A stretch of DNA of 60,041 bases from Lachnospiraceae bacterium (GTDB taxonomy: Bacteria; Bacillota; Clostridia; Lachnospirales; Lachnospiraceae). Positions 25,763 through 36,230 of this stretch are shown here, in pieces. A program made the position numbers and the translations under genes. Below the pieces are notes generated by a model. The model saw only the letters and a program-made list of their open reading frames with translations, had not been told where the DNA came from and made no database searches. The stretch spans positions 1 through 60,041 of the forward strand of contig JAQXVT010000011.1 in assembly GCA_029225065.1 (NCBI GenBank). The letters are read 5' to 3'. The first letter of the stretch is position 1. The number at the start of each line of letters is the position of its first letter.

Positions 25763-26461
25763 ATGTTTTTGACGATACGGGGGATCCGAAAATCGTTCGG
25801 CGCAGGAGAAAGCCGTGTGGAGGTTCTAAAAGGACTGGATCTTGAGGTGAGAAAAGGAGAATTTTGTGTGCTGCTTGGACCGTCCGGTTCCGGAAAATCA
25901 ACGCTTTTGAATATCATCGGAGGAATTGACGGAGCAGACGAGGGAAGTATCACAATCGACGGAGAGCGTCTCGAAAATATGAATGAGAAAAAGCTGTCGT
26001 TGTACCGCAGAAAGCATCTTGGCTACATTTTTCAGATGTACAATCTGATTCCGAATCTGACCGTGCGCGAAAATGTGGAGGTCGGTGCATATTTGAGCGA
26101 TCATCCGCTGGATGTAGATGAGCTTTTGCACACACTTGGCATTTATGATCAGCAGAAAAAGCTGCCGAACCAGCTTTCTGGAGGACAGCAGCAAAGAACA
26201 GCGATTGGCCGTGCAATCGTAAAGAATCCGGATATTCTGCTGTGCGATGAGCCGACAGGCGCGCTTGATTACAATACGTCGAAAGAGATTTTGAAGCTGA
26301 TCGAGACGGTCAATCAGAAATATGGAAATACAATCATCATGGTCACACACAATGATGCGATCAAGGATATGGCGGATCGCGTCGTGCGGCTTCGCGATGG
26401 AATGATTCGGAAAAACTACTGTAATGAGCAGAAGATTCCGGCAGCAGAGCTGGAATGGTAA
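25763..26461 (+). CDS. ABC transporter ATP-binding protein, LolD/MacB type
   Basis: The 232-residue ATPase has Walker [10 protein letters not shown] (about residues 39-47), the Q-loop [12 protein letters not shown], the signature LSGGQQQR (about 140-147), Walker [13 protein letters not shown] and the H-loop VTHN. The LxxExxLxxLGL-type sequence fits the MacB/FtsE-like group that powers peptide or lipid export or antimicrobial-peptide resistance through mechanotransmission. The permease gene begins 11 bases after the stop. Confidence 0.93.
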   Translation: MFLTIRGIRKSFGAGESRVEVLKGLDLEVRKGEFCVLLGPSGSGKSTLLNIIGGIDGADEGSITIDGERLENMNEKKLSLYRRKHLGYIFQMYNLIPNLTVRENVEVGAYLSDHPLDVDELLHTLGIYDQQKKLPNQLSGGQQQRTAIGRAIVKNPDILLCDEPTGALDYNTSKEILKLIETVNQKYGNTIIMVTHNDAIKDMADRVVRLRDGMIRKNYCNEQKIPAAELEW

Positions 26462-26472
26462 AGGAGGGCACT

Positions 26473-28788
26473 ATGAAAAATCCTTTACGAAAACGGGTAT
26501 TACGGGAGCTTCGGGAAGAAATTGGAAAGTATCTGGTTGTGTTTATTTTACTGGTTACGACCATCGGTTTTGTATCCGGATTTCTGGTAGCAGATGGCAG
26601 CATGATAAAGGCTTACAATGAAAGCTTTGAAAAATACCGCATTGAGGATGGAAATTTTCGGACTGCTGATGAGATTCATCTCTCCCAGAGGCAGCAGATA
26701 GAGGCAGAGGGTGTAAAAATTTATGATAATTTTTATATCGAAACAGGTATGGACAACGACAGTACGCTGCGTATTTTTCAGAACCGGGAGGACGTGGATC
26801 TGGTTTGCCTGATGCAGGGGGAATTTCCACAGGCAGCGGATGAGATTGCGATCGACCGTATGTATGCGGATAATAATGACCTGACGGTGGGCGATACACT
26901 GACCCGGGATGACAGAGCCTGGACGATTACCGGACTGGTTGCACTCTCTGATTACAGTGCACTGTTCCAGAATAACAATGATTCCATGTTTGACTCGATT
27001 AAATTTGGTGTCGCGATCGTGACTAAGGATGGCTTTTCACAGTTGAATCAGGATCTCCTTCAGTATAATTATTCCTGGATTTATGAGGAAAAGCCGAAGA
27101 CGGAGAAGGAAGAAAAGGAACGGTCCGAGGATCTGATGAAGGCAATCGGAAAAGTGGCTGCTCTGGAGGATTTTATCCCGCAGTATCTGAATCAGGCGAT
27201 TCATTTTACCGGGGATGATATGGGCGGAGATCGTGCGATGATGCTGATGCTTCTGTATATTGTAATCGTGATTATGGCATTTGTGTTTGGAATCACGATC
27301 AGCAATACAATCCGCAAGGAGGCCGGGGTGATCGGAACGCTGCGCGCATCCGGCTATACGAAGGAAGAACTGATCCGGCATTATATGACCCTTCCGATTA
27401 TTGTTACCCTGATCGGTGCGGCGATTGGAAATCTGCTTGGATATACGGTTTTTAAGGATGTGTGTGCCGAAATGTACTATGGAAGCTACAGCCTTCCAAC
27501 GTATGTGACCATCTGGAATGCGGAAGCATTTCTGCTTACGACGGTTGTACCACTGCTGATTATGCTCGTAGTGAATTATGGGATTCTGCGTCACAGGCTG
27601 AAGCTTTCTCCACTGAAATTTCTGCGCAGAGATTTATCCGGAAGAAAGCGCAGAAAAGCGATTTATTTAAGTACAAAGATTCGCTTTTTCCAGCGCTTCC
27701 AGCTGCGGGTAATCTTTCAGAATATGAGTAACTATATTGTGATGCTTGTTGGTATTTTGTTTGCAAATCTTCTGCTGATGTTCGGACTTTTGCTTCCGTC
27801 AACGCTTGCGCATTACGAGAAGGAGGTACAGGAAAATCTGCTGGCAGAGTATCAGTATCTGCTCACTGTGCCGGTTAGCGCTGTAAGCGGGAACAAACTG
27901 GATGAGGCGTTTGCACTTCTGGATTTTTATCTTGGGACAAAAACAAGAAATGAGGATGCGGAGAAGTTTTCAGTCTATGCGCTGAACACACTCCCGGAAA
28001 AATATAAGAGCGAGGAGATTCTGCTGTACGGAATTATTCCAAAAAGCAGTTACATTCAGACCGATTTTGAAGAAGACGGAGTCTATATTTCCAGATCCTA
28101 CGCAGAAAAGTATCGGCTGAAGGAAGGAGATACTATCACCTTGAAGGAAAAATATGAGGACGATACCTACTCCTTCCGAATTGCAGGAATTTATGAATAT
28201 ACGGCATCTCTGTGCGTCTTTATGCCGCAGGAGGAGTTAAATAAAACGTTTTCTCTTGGAGATGAATATTTCAGCGGTTATTTTTCCGCTGCACCGATTA
28301 CGGATATCAAAGAAAAATACATTGGCTCGGTCCTTGATGCCGATGCGCTGACAAAGATCACAAGGCAGCTGACCGTTTCCATGGGAGGCATGATGGGGCT
28401 TGTCAATGGATTCGCGGTGCTGATATTTGTAGTACTGATCTATCTGCTTTCCAAGATTATTATTGAAAAGAATGCACAGGCAATTTCCATGACAAAAATT
28501 CTCGGTTATACGAATGGGGAGATCAGCAGACTGTACATTGTTTCTACGTCCATTGTAGTTGTGGTGTGCCTTCTGGTCAGCCTGCCAGTCGAGCGCTGGG
28601 TGATGGAGATTTTGTTCCGGGAAATGATGCTTGCCAGCATTTCAGGCTGGATTACACTGTGGGTGGATCCGATGATCTATGTGGAAATGTTTGCGGCAGG
28701 AGCAGGAAGCTATCTTGTTGTTGCATTTCTGGAATACCGGCGCATTCGCCGTGTGCCGATGGATGAGGCACTGAAAAATGTAGAGTAA
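26473..28788 (+). CDS. FtsX-family ABC transporter permease
   Basis: The 771-residue membrane protein has an N-terminal helix (YLVVFILLVTTIGFVSGFLV, about residues 20-39), a large extracytoplasmic domain, an FtsX unit with helices about 255-370 (LMLLYIVIVIMAFVFGITIS, VIGTLRASGYTKEELIRHY), a second extracytoplasmic domain, and a final FtsX unit (ISMTKILGYTNGEISRLYIV near the end). It pairs with the ATPase just upstream in a two-gene operon. ATG 26473 is preferred because AAGGAGGG precedes it; an in-frame ATG at 26455 overlaps the ATPase end. Exported substrate unknown. Confidence 0.9.
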   Translation: MKNPLRKRVLRELREEIGKYLVVFILLVTTIGFVSGFLVADGSMIKAYNESFEKYRIEDGNFRTADEIHLSQRQQIEAEGVKIYDNFYIETGMDNDSTLRIFQNREDVDLVCLMQGEFPQAADEIAIDRMYADNNDLTVGDTLTRDDRAWTITGLVALSDYSALFQNNNDSMFDSIKFGVAIVTKDGFSQLNQDLLQYNYSWIYEEKPKTEKEEKERSEDLMKAIGKVAALEDFIPQYLNQAIHFTGDDMGGDRAMMLMLLYIVIVIMAFVFGITISNTIRKEAGVIGTLRASGYTKEELIRHYMTLPIIVTLIGAAIGNLLGYTVFKDVCAEMYYGSYSLPTYVTIWNAEAFLLTTVVPLLIMLVVNYGILRHRLKLSPLKFLRRDLSGRKRRKAIYLSTKIRFFQRFQLRVIFQNMSNYIVMLVGILFANLLLMFGLLLPSTLAHYEKEVQENLLAEYQYLLTVPVSAVSGNKLDEAFALLDFYLGTKTRNEDAEKFSVYALNTLPEKYKSEEILLYGIIPKSSYIQTDFEEDGVYISRSYAEKYRLKEGDTITLKEKYEDDTYSFRIAGIYEYTASLCVFMPQEELNKTFSLGDEYFSGYFSAAPITDIKEKYIGSVLDADALTKITRQLTVSMGGMMGLVNGFAVLIFVVLIYLLSKIIIEKNAQAISMTKILGYTNGEISRLYIVSTSIVVVVCLLVSLPVERWVMEILFREMMLASISGWITLWVDPMIYVEMFAAGAGSYLVVAFLEYRRIRRVPMDEALKNVE

Positions 28789-28844
28789 AAATTTCAGACG
28801 ACAGACGGGCTGTGGCCTGCAGCTTGAAACGTCCGGATAAAAGT

Positions 28845-28897
28845 AAAAGAAAGAGGAAACCCGAAACTCGTTTGCGAAAGGTTTCCTCTTTCTTTTT
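28845..28897 (+). terminator. Terminator of the ABC exporter operon
   Basis: AAAAGAAAGAGGAAACC (28845-28861) pairs with GGTTTCCTCTTTCTTTTT (28880-28897), a 17-pair stem ending in T5. It lies 57 bases after the permease stop. Confidence 0.9.
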
Positions 28898-29215
28898 GGA
28901 TAATTGGAAGGGAAATATTATTTGCCTATTCCGCTATGATATCGTCCGATTGGTACCGTGGAGGGGCTGCCCAAAACGGGGGAATTTTTGCACACAGCAG
29001 TTCAGAGCGTAGATTTCACGAATCAGAAATTCTGTAATTACTTCTGCGGAAGTACCGGATGCGGTGCGCAGAGAATAAAATAATTTTTGTGATTCAGTGA
29101 TTGCTTTTCTACTATTCCATGTTATAAAATGGTGTGGAATAAGAAAAAAACGGACGAAGTCAAAGCGGATATTTGCAATCTGCCTGAATGAAAAACGGGG
29201 GATGGAGGGAAGACA
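28898..29215 (+). promoter_or_regulatory. Upstream region of the ATPase gene with a candidate promoter
   Basis: The gap holds no gene. TTGCTT (29101-29106) and TATAAA (29123-29128) are 16 bases apart and the latter sits inside ATTCCA..TGGAAT arms (about 29114-29140). A copy of the dispersed palindromic repeat is at 29156-29184. Confidence 0.45.
29156..29184 (+). repeat. Copy 5 of the dispersed small palindromic repeat
   Basis: GTCAAAGCGGATATTTGCAA followed by TCTGCC; GCGGAT pairs with ATCTGC. It lies 32 bases before the TTG start of the ATPase gene. Confidence 0.65.
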
Positions 29216-30838
29216 TTGATTGATTCAATCAGACTGATACGATTTAAGAAGTTTAAGGAGACGCGGTTTAATCTGCGTCCGTTTACCATTCTGACCGGCG
29301 GGAGTAATGCCGGGAAGACGACCGTGCTGCAGGGAATCTGGCTCGCGCTTCATAGTCTGCATGAGGGGAGGCTGCTTTCGGTAGACCGAAGATCCCTGCA
29401 GTCCAAAGTGAGCGGAACCGGCTGCTATCTGTTTGATCTGCCGTTCGTATCGAGGGATGATCTGTCGGGGCTGTTTTATAACCGTGTGTCCCGCAGCAGT
29501 TCCACGTACGATGAGAACAGCGGAGCAATGCTGGAGGTGACGGACGAGCGCGGAAATGAGCTGAAGCTCCATGTGCGTGAACTGTTTAAAAATATAAATG
29601 TGAAGCTGCTGACACCGGAGGAGGAGCTGCGCGCGCCGCGTCTGCAGATGAGAGCACCGCTGTATCTGCAGGGCGGACAGGGCGTACAGCTGCAGGAAGA
29701 GCGCCTGTTTCCGGCAGCGATGGAGGCAAGGATCGCGCAGGATGGTGGCTTTTCTGCACTGCGGAATATGATTCTCGATCTGAAAAAGCAGATGCCGAAG
29801 AAGTATCACTATCTGGAGCAGCTTCTGGAAGCTGAATTTGCGTTTCGAATCTGTGATATGCAGTTCAATGAGAGCAGTGAGCGTTACCTGATCTCAGAAT
29901 ATGAGGAGAAGGGAGCATCGCCTTCTGTCCGGCTGGAGTTTGGAAGCTGCGGAAGCGGCATGCTGAACATCCTTCAGCTTTTTGCGGCGATCCTGCGCTA
30001 CTGTCCGGAAAAGAGTGAGGTAGTCCTGCTTGACCGTCCGGACGCGGGGCTGGACGGCACACTTTCCCTGAAGCTGATGGATGCCCTGCGCAGGATGCAG
30101 GAGGAGCTTGGAATTCAGATGATTCTGACATCAGATTCCGAGACCGTGCTGCGCGATGCAGACCCGTCCGAGGTGCTTCCGGTGATCGCCGGTGCAAAAG
30201 TAAACCGGCCGCTGTGGACAAAAAGTTCAAAATGCGCAAAGCCAGTGGATAAACCAGCGGTGGAAAATCAGATGGATTTGACGCAGGCGGAAGAAGAAAA
30301 AGAAATGCAGGAAGCACAGACTGTGAGTGAGAAAATCGATACCTGTCTTGATGCGTACGACCTGGCGCAGGTAAAGTGCAGCGGAAAGCTGGCACTGTGT
30401 GCGCTTGGAAGAAAGGAGATTGCACAGCTGAAGCGGATCGGAATGGCGGTGCATGCACCGGCATTTGCGGGAAGAGCAGCTGTGCCGGTGGTACAGGCGG
30501 AGTGCGGAGCCGATCGTATTTCTGGATGGGCGAAAAAATTAAGCGCGCAGCTCGGACGCGAGATCGAAGTCTATGCCATCACGCAGGAGCTTCGGCCGGT
30601 GCTTGAGACAGCCTGGGAGCGTTTGAAGCTTCGCAGAAATGGAGCAGGAAGTCAGAGCATCAGCGGTTATGCAGGTGAAGCGCTGACACCGGAACTGCTG
30701 CCGGAAGAACTGAGGACACTATTTGCCTTGCTTGCCCCAGGCGAGGAGCAGGAGACAGAAGAAAGAAAAACAGAGGCAGAGCCGGAAAAAACGGTTCGCA
30801 GAGATGCGTATGAGCAGCTGTCATTTCCGCTGGAATGA
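29216..30838 (+). CDS. AAA/OLD-like ATPase with an altered Walker B motif
   Basis: The 540-residue protein starts with an SMC/OLD-type ATPase half: IDSIRLIRFKKFKETRFNLRPFTILTGGSNAGKTT (Walker A at 28-36). A signature-like FGSCGSGMLNILQLFAAIL precedes Walker B VVLLDRPDAGLDG, where the usual catalytic glutamate after the aspartate (D273) is replaced by arginine. A D-loop and a switch-like ILTSDSE follow. Residues about 330-540 are variable, with an acidic linker, and I do not recognise a TOPRIM nuclease motif. Function unknown; OLD-like proteins act in DNA repair or phage defence. Translation starts at TTG 29216 behind GGAGGGA. Confidence 0.6.
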   Translation: MIDSIRLIRFKKFKETRFNLRPFTILTGGSNAGKTTVLQGIWLALHSLHEGRLLSVDRRSLQSKVSGTGCYLFDLPFVSRDDLSGLFYNRVSRSSSTYDENSGAMLEVTDERGNELKLHVRELFKNINVKLLTPEEELRAPRLQMRAPLYLQGGQGVQLQEERLFPAAMEARIAQDGGFSALRNMILDLKKQMPKKYHYLEQLLEAEFAFRICDMQFNESSERYLISEYEEKGASPSVRLEFGSCGSGMLNILQLFAAILRYCPEKSEVVLLDRPDAGLDGTLSLKLMDALRRMQEELGIQMILTSDSETVLRDADPSEVLPVIAGAKVNRPLWTKSSKCAKPVDKPAVENQMDLTQAEEEKEMQEAQTVSEKIDTCLDAYDLAQVKCSGKLALCALGRKEIAQLKRIGMAVHAPAFAGRAAVPVVQAECGADRISGWAKKLSAQLGREIEVYAITQELRPVLETAWERLKLRRNGAGSQSISGYAGEALTPELLPEELRTLFALLAPGEEQETEERKTEAEPEKTVRRDAYEQLSFPLE

Positions 30839-30869
30839 TAAGAATAAATGGATTCTACAAACGGCGAAA

Positions 30870-30896
30870 ATGGATTGTGGATGTTCGCTTTATATA
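30870..30896 (+). repeat. Copy 6 of the dispersed small palindromic repeat
   Basis: ATGGATTGTGGATGTTCGCT followed by TTATATA, between the ATPase and mannosidase genes; an imperfect copy of GCGGATTGTGAATATCCGC. Confidence 0.5.
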
Positions 30897-30950
30897 AAAT
30901 GCTGAGAAGATGATTTCATGATTAAAAGACAGAAAACAGGAGGAACAACG

Positions 30951-33900
30951 ATGTTTTTAATGAAAGAACACGTCGGCAAACTGATCGCGGACCTGAAAAA
31001 TCTGATTTACCGCGACATCCGACCAATTGAAAACTATCGATATAAAAAAGCGAAAAATGAAAAGCTGGATCCGTTGTCAGTTGACACGACAGATTGGGAA
31101 ATCCTGCCGTCGCGTGATCTGTGGGGCGGACACAGGGAGTATTTCTATTTTGAGGCAGAAGTACAGATTCCGCAGGAATGGAAGGGGAAACAGGTCGTAT
31201 ATGAGCTGCGTACCGGAAAAGAGGGCGAGTGGGATGCGCTGAACCCACAGTTTTATGCGTATGTAAACAGAGAGCCGCGGATGGGATTGGATGTCAACCA
31301 TCGGGAGATTCTGCTGACGGACTGTGCTGCAGGCGGTGAGAAGTTTAAAATTCTGCTCGCAGCCTACTCGGGTGACAACAACTTCTCTCTCCATATGGAT
31401 TCCGAGATCAAGATTCTGGAGCCGGAGATCGAGGGTTATTATTACGATCTGGAAGTTCCGTATCAGGTAGCTCGTGTGCTGCCGGAGTCAAACGAGAACC
31501 GGTCACTTATCATCCGTGCACTCGACCATTCGCTGCGGCTGCTTGATCTTCGGAAAGAGTATTCAGAATCATTTTTTGAGAGCCTGAAGGCGGCAAGAGC
31601 AGATCTGGAACAGGAATTTTATCAGAAATATTGCGGAAAGACAGACGCACCGGAAGTGTACTGTGTTGGTCACACACACATCGATGTGGCATGGCAGTGG
31701 ACGCTTGGCGTGACGAGAGATAAGGCGAAGCGGAGCTTTACGACAGTGCTGGAGCTGATGAAGCAGTATCCGGAGTACATTTTTATGTCGAGTCAGCCGC
31801 AATTGTATGAGTACGTCAGGGAGGATGCGCCGGAGATCTACGAGCAGATCAAAGAACGGATTGCGCAGGGGCGCTGGGAGGCAGAGGGCGGTATGTGGCT
31901 TGAAGCAGACTGCAACCTTTCCTCCGGAGAGGCACTGGTGCGCCAGTTCCTCTATGGAACACGATTTTTCCGGAAAGAATTCGGCGTGGACAATAAGATC
32001 CTGTGGCTGCCGGATGTATTCGGTTATTCCGCAGCACTCCCGCAGATCATGAAGAAATGCGGCATTGACTATTTTATGACAACAAAGATCAGCTGGAATG
32101 AGCGAAACAAGATGCCTTACGATACATTCCTGTGGGAGGGAATCGACGGTACAGAGGTGCTGACACACTTCATCCCGACGCGTGATTACGGAGCAGGAGC
32201 GGTTGAGGACGGCGTGGAGACCGCACATTTTACGACATACAACGGTTATCTGAATTCCTCCCAGACGATGGGCGGCTGGCAGCGGTACAGCCAGAAGGAA
32301 CTGAACCGCGAAGTGCTGATGAGTTACGGCTACGGAGACGGAGGCGGCGGAGTCACAAAGGATATGCTGGAGAATCAGAAGCGTCTCTCCAGAGGAATTC
32401 CGGGTGCACCGAAGACTGTGATGTCGACCGCGCGCCACTTCTTTGAGACACTCGATTCCCACGTGCAGGGAAAAGAGGAGCTTCCGCGCTGGGTGGGAGA
32501 GCTGTATCTGGAATATCACCGAGGCACGTATACCTCGATGGCAAGAAATAAAAAGTTCAACCGCCGCGCAGAGTTTGCATGTGAGGATCTTGAACTTTAC
32601 GGACTGCTTTCTGAGCAGGCAGGCGGCTATGTTTATCCGAAGGAAGAGCTTGGAAAGCTGTGGACTGTGCTGCTGCGCAATCAGTTCCATGACATTCTTC
32701 CGGGGTCTTCGATCCGTGAGGTCTATGACGAGTCGAAGGAAGAGTATGAGAAGCTGTTCTCAGTAAGCCGCACACAGACGGATGAGGCGCTGGAAAATCT
32801 GACCGCAAAGATTGATGGGCGGATGGGTGATATTGTGATTTACAATCCGAACAGCAAGAGCGCTGCGGCACCGGTACTGCTTCCACTTGGACTGGAGCAT
32901 TGTATGCTGCTGGACGGCGAGGAGATCGTTCCGCTGCAGAGATCCGGAAACGGCATACTCGCAATTATCAAAGACATCCCGTCCAAGGGCTATCGCACCT
33001 TCCATCCGGTGAAAAATGAAGAGGTGGAAAAAATCGGCCTGCTGACACCGGCAGAAGCGGAGAAAGACGGACTGCTCACAGAGGAGCGCCTCGGCCTTCT
33101 CGTTTATAAGGATGAAAAGAAAGAGGAGAAGAGCAGCCTTGCAATCAGTGAGTCCGGTGCAGAAACACCATTCTTCAAGGTAACCTGGAATGAAAAAGGA
33201 CAGTTTACAAGCATTTATGATAAGAAGGCGGAGCGCGAGCTTCTGCCTGAGGGCAAATGTGGAAATGTGATCATGAGCTATGAGGATCGCCCGCACAACT
33301 TCGATGCCTGGGATATCAACCATTATTATGCGGAGAAAGCGTGGGAGCTGGGCGATGCTGCAGAGATGACGATCGAGGAGGCGGGGCCGCTTCGCGCGAC
33401 CATCCGTATCGAGCATCACTATCTGGATTCCATTGTCACCCAGTATATCAGTTTTTACCGCGATCTGTACCAGATCGACATCCGCAATGAGATCGATTGG
33501 AATGAGAAGCAGGTGCTGCTGCGTTGCTATTTCCCGGTAGATGTGCATACCGATGAGGCAACGTATGAAATCCAGTACGGCAATGTAAAGCGCCCGACGC
33601 ACTTCAATACCTCCTGGGATGATGCACGCTTTGAGGTCTGTGCACATAAATGGATCGATCTCAGTGAGGACGGCTATGGACTGAGCGTTCTGAACGACTG
33701 CAAGTACGGCTGCGACATCCACAACGGACGAATCGGTCTGACGATGCTTAAGTCCGCGATTTTCCCGAATCCGGATGCTGATAAAGAACACCACAGCTTC
33801 ACATGGTCTTTATGCCCGCACGTCGGCAGATGGCAGGAAAATGACACAGTGGCGAAGGCATACGCGCTGAATAATCCATATCAGGTCACCAGAAAGACAA

Positions 33901-34184
33901 ACGAGGGCGGCACACTTCCGAAATCATATTCGCTGGTATCCGTGGATGCGCCGAACGTCATCATCGAGACGGTCAAAAAAGCAGAGGACGGAGAAGGCAC
34001 GATCATCCGTATGTACGAATGCTGGAATCGGCGCAGCAAAGCGACCTTAAGCTTCGGTCACCCGGTTACACGCGCCGCACAGACAAATATGCTCGAGGAA
34101 GAGGAGCAGGAGTTTGCGGTTTACGACGATACAGTGACGGTAGAGATGAAACCGTTTGAGATTAAGACGATCGTGGTATATTAA
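30951..34184 (+). CDS. Alpha-mannosidase, glycoside hydrolase family 38
   Basis: The 1077-residue enzyme has the GH38 order: an N-terminal beta domain, the catalytic zinc site HTHIDVAW (H241, H243, D245), WLEADCNLSSGEALVRQFLYG, the nucleophile region LWLPDVFGYSAALPQI (D355), and GYGDGGGG near residue 465, followed by the middle helical and the long C-terminal beta-sandwich domains. It retains configuration while removing alpha-mannose from N-glycan or mannan fragments. There is no signal peptide, so it likely works in the cytosol on imported oligosaccharides. ATG 30951 follows AGGAGG; an in-frame ATG at 30918 is less likely. Confidence 0.93.
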   Translation: MFLMKEHVGKLIADLKNLIYRDIRPIENYRYKKAKNEKLDPLSVDTTDWEILPSRDLWGGHREYFYFEAEVQIPQEWKGKQVVYELRTGKEGEWDALNPQFYAYVNREPRMGLDVNHREILLTDCAAGGEKFKILLAAYSGDNNFSLHMDSEIKILEPEIEGYYYDLEVPYQVARVLPESNENRSLIIRALDHSLRLLDLRKEYSESFFESLKAARADLEQEFYQKYCGKTDAPEVYCVGHTHIDVAWQWTLGVTRDKAKRSFTTVLELMKQYPEYIFMSSQPQLYEYVREDAPEIYEQIKERIAQGRWEAEGGMWLEADCNLSSGEALVRQFLYGTRFFRKEFGVDNKILWLPDVFGYSAALPQIMKKCGIDYFMTTKISWNERNKMPYDTFLWEGIDGTEVLTHFIPTRDYGAGAVEDGVETAHFTTYNGYLNSSQTMGGWQRYSQKELNREVLMSYGYGDGGGGVTKDMLENQKRLSRGIPGAPKTVMSTARHFFETLDSHVQGKEELPRWVGELYLEYHRGTYTSMARNKKFNRRAEFACEDLELYGLLSEQAGGYVYPKEELGKLWTVLLRNQFHDILPGSSIREVYDESKEEYEKLFSVSRTQTDEALENLTAKIDGRMGDIVIYNPNSKSAAAPVLLPLGLEHCMLLDGEEIVPLQRSGNGILAIIKDIPSKGYRTFHPVKNEEVEKIGLLTPAEAEKDGLLTEERLGLLVYKDEKKEEKSSLAISESGAETPFFKVTWNEKGQFTSIYDKKAERELLPEGKCGNVIMSYEDRPHNFDAWDINHYYAEKAWELGDAAEMTIEEAGPLRATIRIEHHYLDSIVTQYISFYRDLYQIDIRNEIDWNEKQVLLRCYFPVDVHTDEATYEIQYGNVKRPTHFNTSWDDARFEVCAHKWIDLSEDGYGLSVLNDCKYGCDIHNGRIGLTMLKSAIFPNPDADKEHHSFTWSLCPHVGRWQENDTVAKAYALNNPYQVTRKTNEGGTLPKSYSLVSVDAPNVIIETVKKAEDGEGTIIRMYECWNRRSKATLSFGHPVTRAAQTNMLEEEEQEFAVYDDTVTVEMKPFEIKTIVVY

Positions 34185-34211
34185 AGCAAGGATTTGCAAT
34201 CCACTTCGCTG
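34183..34211 (-). repeat. Copy 7 of the dispersed small palindromic repeat
   Basis: AAAGCAAGGATTTGCAATCC followed by ACTTCGCTG overlaps the mannosidase stop codon; it matches copy 2 in the CAATCCACTTCGCT half. Confidence 0.5.
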
Positions 34212-34274
34212 TTTGATTATACAAGCAGCGAAGTGGTGAATGGATTTGTAAGAAGAAAGGACGGCACAGAAAAA

Positions 34275-34313
34275 GCACCGCTCATCCAGAAGGATGAAGC
34301 GGTGCTTTTTTTT
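34275..34313. terminator. Bidirectional terminator between mannosidase and pckA
   Basis: GCACCGCTCATCC (34275-34287) pairs with GGATGAAGCGGTGC (34292-34305, one bulged A) around an AGAA loop, with A5 before and T8 after. It serves both converging genes. Confidence 0.92.
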
Positions 34314-34340
34314 ATGCAGTCATCAGATATTTGGTTTAAA

Positions 34341-35945
34341 TTAAGCCTGCGGACCTGCAGCAACCAGTGCCTTACCAGCTGCGTTTCCTTCGTATTTAGC
34401 GAAGTTCTTAACGAATCTGGAAGCAAGATCCTGTGCCTTTGTCTCCCACTCGGAAGCATCAGCGTAGGTATCACGCGGGTCAAGGATTGCCGGATCAACA
34501 CCCGGAAGCTCAGTCGGAACTTCGAAGTTGAAGTGCGGGATTGTCTTGGTCGGTGCGCTGTTGATTGCTCCGCTTAAGATAGCGTCGATGATTCCACGGG
34601 TATCCTTGATGGAGATACGCTTGCCGGTTCCGTTCCAGCCAGTGTTTACAAGGTAAGCCTTAGCGCCGCTCTTTTCCATCTTCTTAACAAGCTCTTCTGC
34701 ATACTTGGTCGGATGCAGCTCCAGGAATGCCTGGCCGAAGCAAGCGGAGAAGGTCGGTGTCGGCTCTGTGATTCCGCGCTCTGTACCAGCAAGCTTTGCT
34801 GTGAAACCAGACAGGAAGTAGTACTGTGTCTGAGCCTCTGTCAGGATAGATACCGGCGGAAGTACTCCGAATGCATCTGCAGACAGGAAGATTACGTTCT
34901 TAGCTGCCGGTGCAGAAGATACCGGGCGTACGATATTCTGGATGTGGTTGATCGGGTAGGATACACGGGTATTCTCGGTTACGCTCTTGTCAGCGAAATC
35001 GATCTTGCCTTCTGCATCCAGAGTAACGTTCTCAAGAAGAGCGTTTTTCTTGATTGCATTGTAGATATCCGGCTCAGAATCCTTGTCCAGGTTGATAACC
35101 TTTGCGTAGCAGCCTCCCTCGAAGTTGAATACGCCGTTGTCATCCCAGCCGTGCTCGTCATCACCGATCAGGAGACGCTTCGGGTCTGTGGAAAGGGTAG
35201 TCTTACCTGTTCCGGAAAGTCCGAAGAAGATTGCGGTGTTCTCACCGTTCATATCTGTGTTTGCAGAGCAGTGCATGGAAGCGATGCCCTTCAGCGGCAG
35301 ATAGTAGTTCATCATGGAGAACATACCCTTCTTCATCTCTCCGCCGTACCATGTATTGATGATAACCTGCTCGCGGCTTGTGATGTTGAAGACAACTGCT
35401 GTCTCAGAGTTCAGACCCAGCTCTTTGTAGTTCTCAACTTTTGCCTTGGATGCGTTGTAAACAACGAAATCCGGCTCAAAGTTCTCAAGCTCCTCAGCGG
35501 TCGGCTGAATGAACATGTTTGTAACGAAGTGTGCCTGCCAAGCTACCTCAACGATGAAACGGATAGCCATGCGGGTATCTTTATTAGCTCCGCAGAAAGC
35601 ATCTACTACGTAAAGCTTCTTGTTGGACAGCTCTTTCTGAGCGATCTCTTTTACTGCTTTCCATGCTTCCTGGCTTGCCGGATGGTTGTCGTTCTTGTAC
35701 TCGTCAGAAGTCCACCATACAGTGTCCTTGGAATTCTCATCAACAACGATGAATTTATCTTTCGGTGAACGGCCTGTGTAGATACCGGTCATAACGTTAA
35801 CTGCGCCCAGTTCGCTGACCTGACCTTTTTCATAGCCTTCAAGCTCCGGCTTTGTCTCTTCCTCAAATAACAGATCATAAGACGGATTGTAGACAATCTC
35901 AGTGGTTCCAGTGATGCCATACTTGCTTAAATCGATCTTTGCCAT
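34341..35945 (-). CDS. pckA: Phosphoenolpyruvate carboxykinase, ATP type
   Basis: The 534-residue enzyme has [11 protein letters not shown] near residue 57, [21 protein letters not shown] near 197, the P-loop GLSGTGKTT (242-250) and [21 protein letters not shown]. It interconverts oxaloacetate + ATP and PEP + CO2 + ADP; in gut anaerobes it often runs toward oxaloacetate for succinate or balances gluconeogenesis. The start ATG 35945 follows AAGGAG; a longer frame upstream lacks family similarity. Length is typical. The gene has its own promoter and forms a single-gene unit. Confidence 0.97.
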   Translation of the reverse strand: MAKIDLSKYGITGTTEIVYNPSYDLLFEEETKPELEGYEKGQVSELGAVNVMTGIYTGRSPKDKFIVVDENSKDTVWWTSDEYKNDNHPASQEAWKAVKEIAQKELSNKKLYVVDAFCGANKDTRMAIRFIVEVAWQAHFVTNMFIQPTAEELENFEPDFVVYNASKAKVENYKELGLNSETAVVFNITSREQVIINTWYGGEMKKGMFSMMNYYLPLKGIASMHCSANTDMNGENTAIFFGLSGTGKTTLSTDPKRLLIGDDEHGWDDNGVFNFEGGCYAKVINLDKDSEPDIYNAIKKNALLENVTLDAEGKIDFADKSVTENTRVSYPINHIQNIVRPVSSAPAAKNVIFLSADAFGVLPPVSILTEAQTQYYFLSGFTAKLAGTERGITEPTPTFSACFGQAFLELHPTKYAEELVKKMEKSGAKAYLVNTGWNGTGKRISIKDTRGIIDAILSGAINSAPTKTIPHFNFEVPTELPGVDPAILDPRDTYADASEWETKAQDLASRFVKNFAKYEGNAAGKALVAAGPQA

Positions 35946-36050
35946 CTTTTCATTTACTCCTTTTCTTAAATGTGAACAAGATACGCTCCTGCATATGCAG
36001 AATTGCCAGTATCTTTCAAAAGAAGCGGATTTCGCCCACTTCCAGCCTAT

Positions 36051-36078
36051 ATTATACATGATTAGTCGATAAAATCAA
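36051..36078 (-). promoter_or_regulatory. Promoter of pckA
   Basis: On the - strand TTGATT (36073-36078) and TATAAT (36051-36056) are 16 bases apart. The roughly 100-nt leader contains AGATAC..GTATCT arms that could form a hairpin around TGCATATGCA. Confidence 0.7.
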
Positions 36079-36104
36079 TAAAAAAACAGTGAAATTTTCC
36101 ATTT

Positions 36105-36136
36105 TGTTAAAAAATAAACGGGATACAGTGATCCGT
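36105..36136 (-). terminator. Terminator after the M56 sensor gene
   Basis: Read on the - strand, ACGGAT pairs with ATCCCGT (one bulge) around CACTGT and is followed by a T-rich TTTATTTTTT tract. It lies 95 bases after the sensor stop and just before the pckA promoter. Confidence 0.65.
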
Positions 36137-36230
36137 TCAGTATCATAAAATGGCTATAATAACTACGGAAAAACGTATCTGCAGCACAACCGAGGTTACA
36201 GAAAGGACGGAGAAGGAGGATTGTGTGGTG

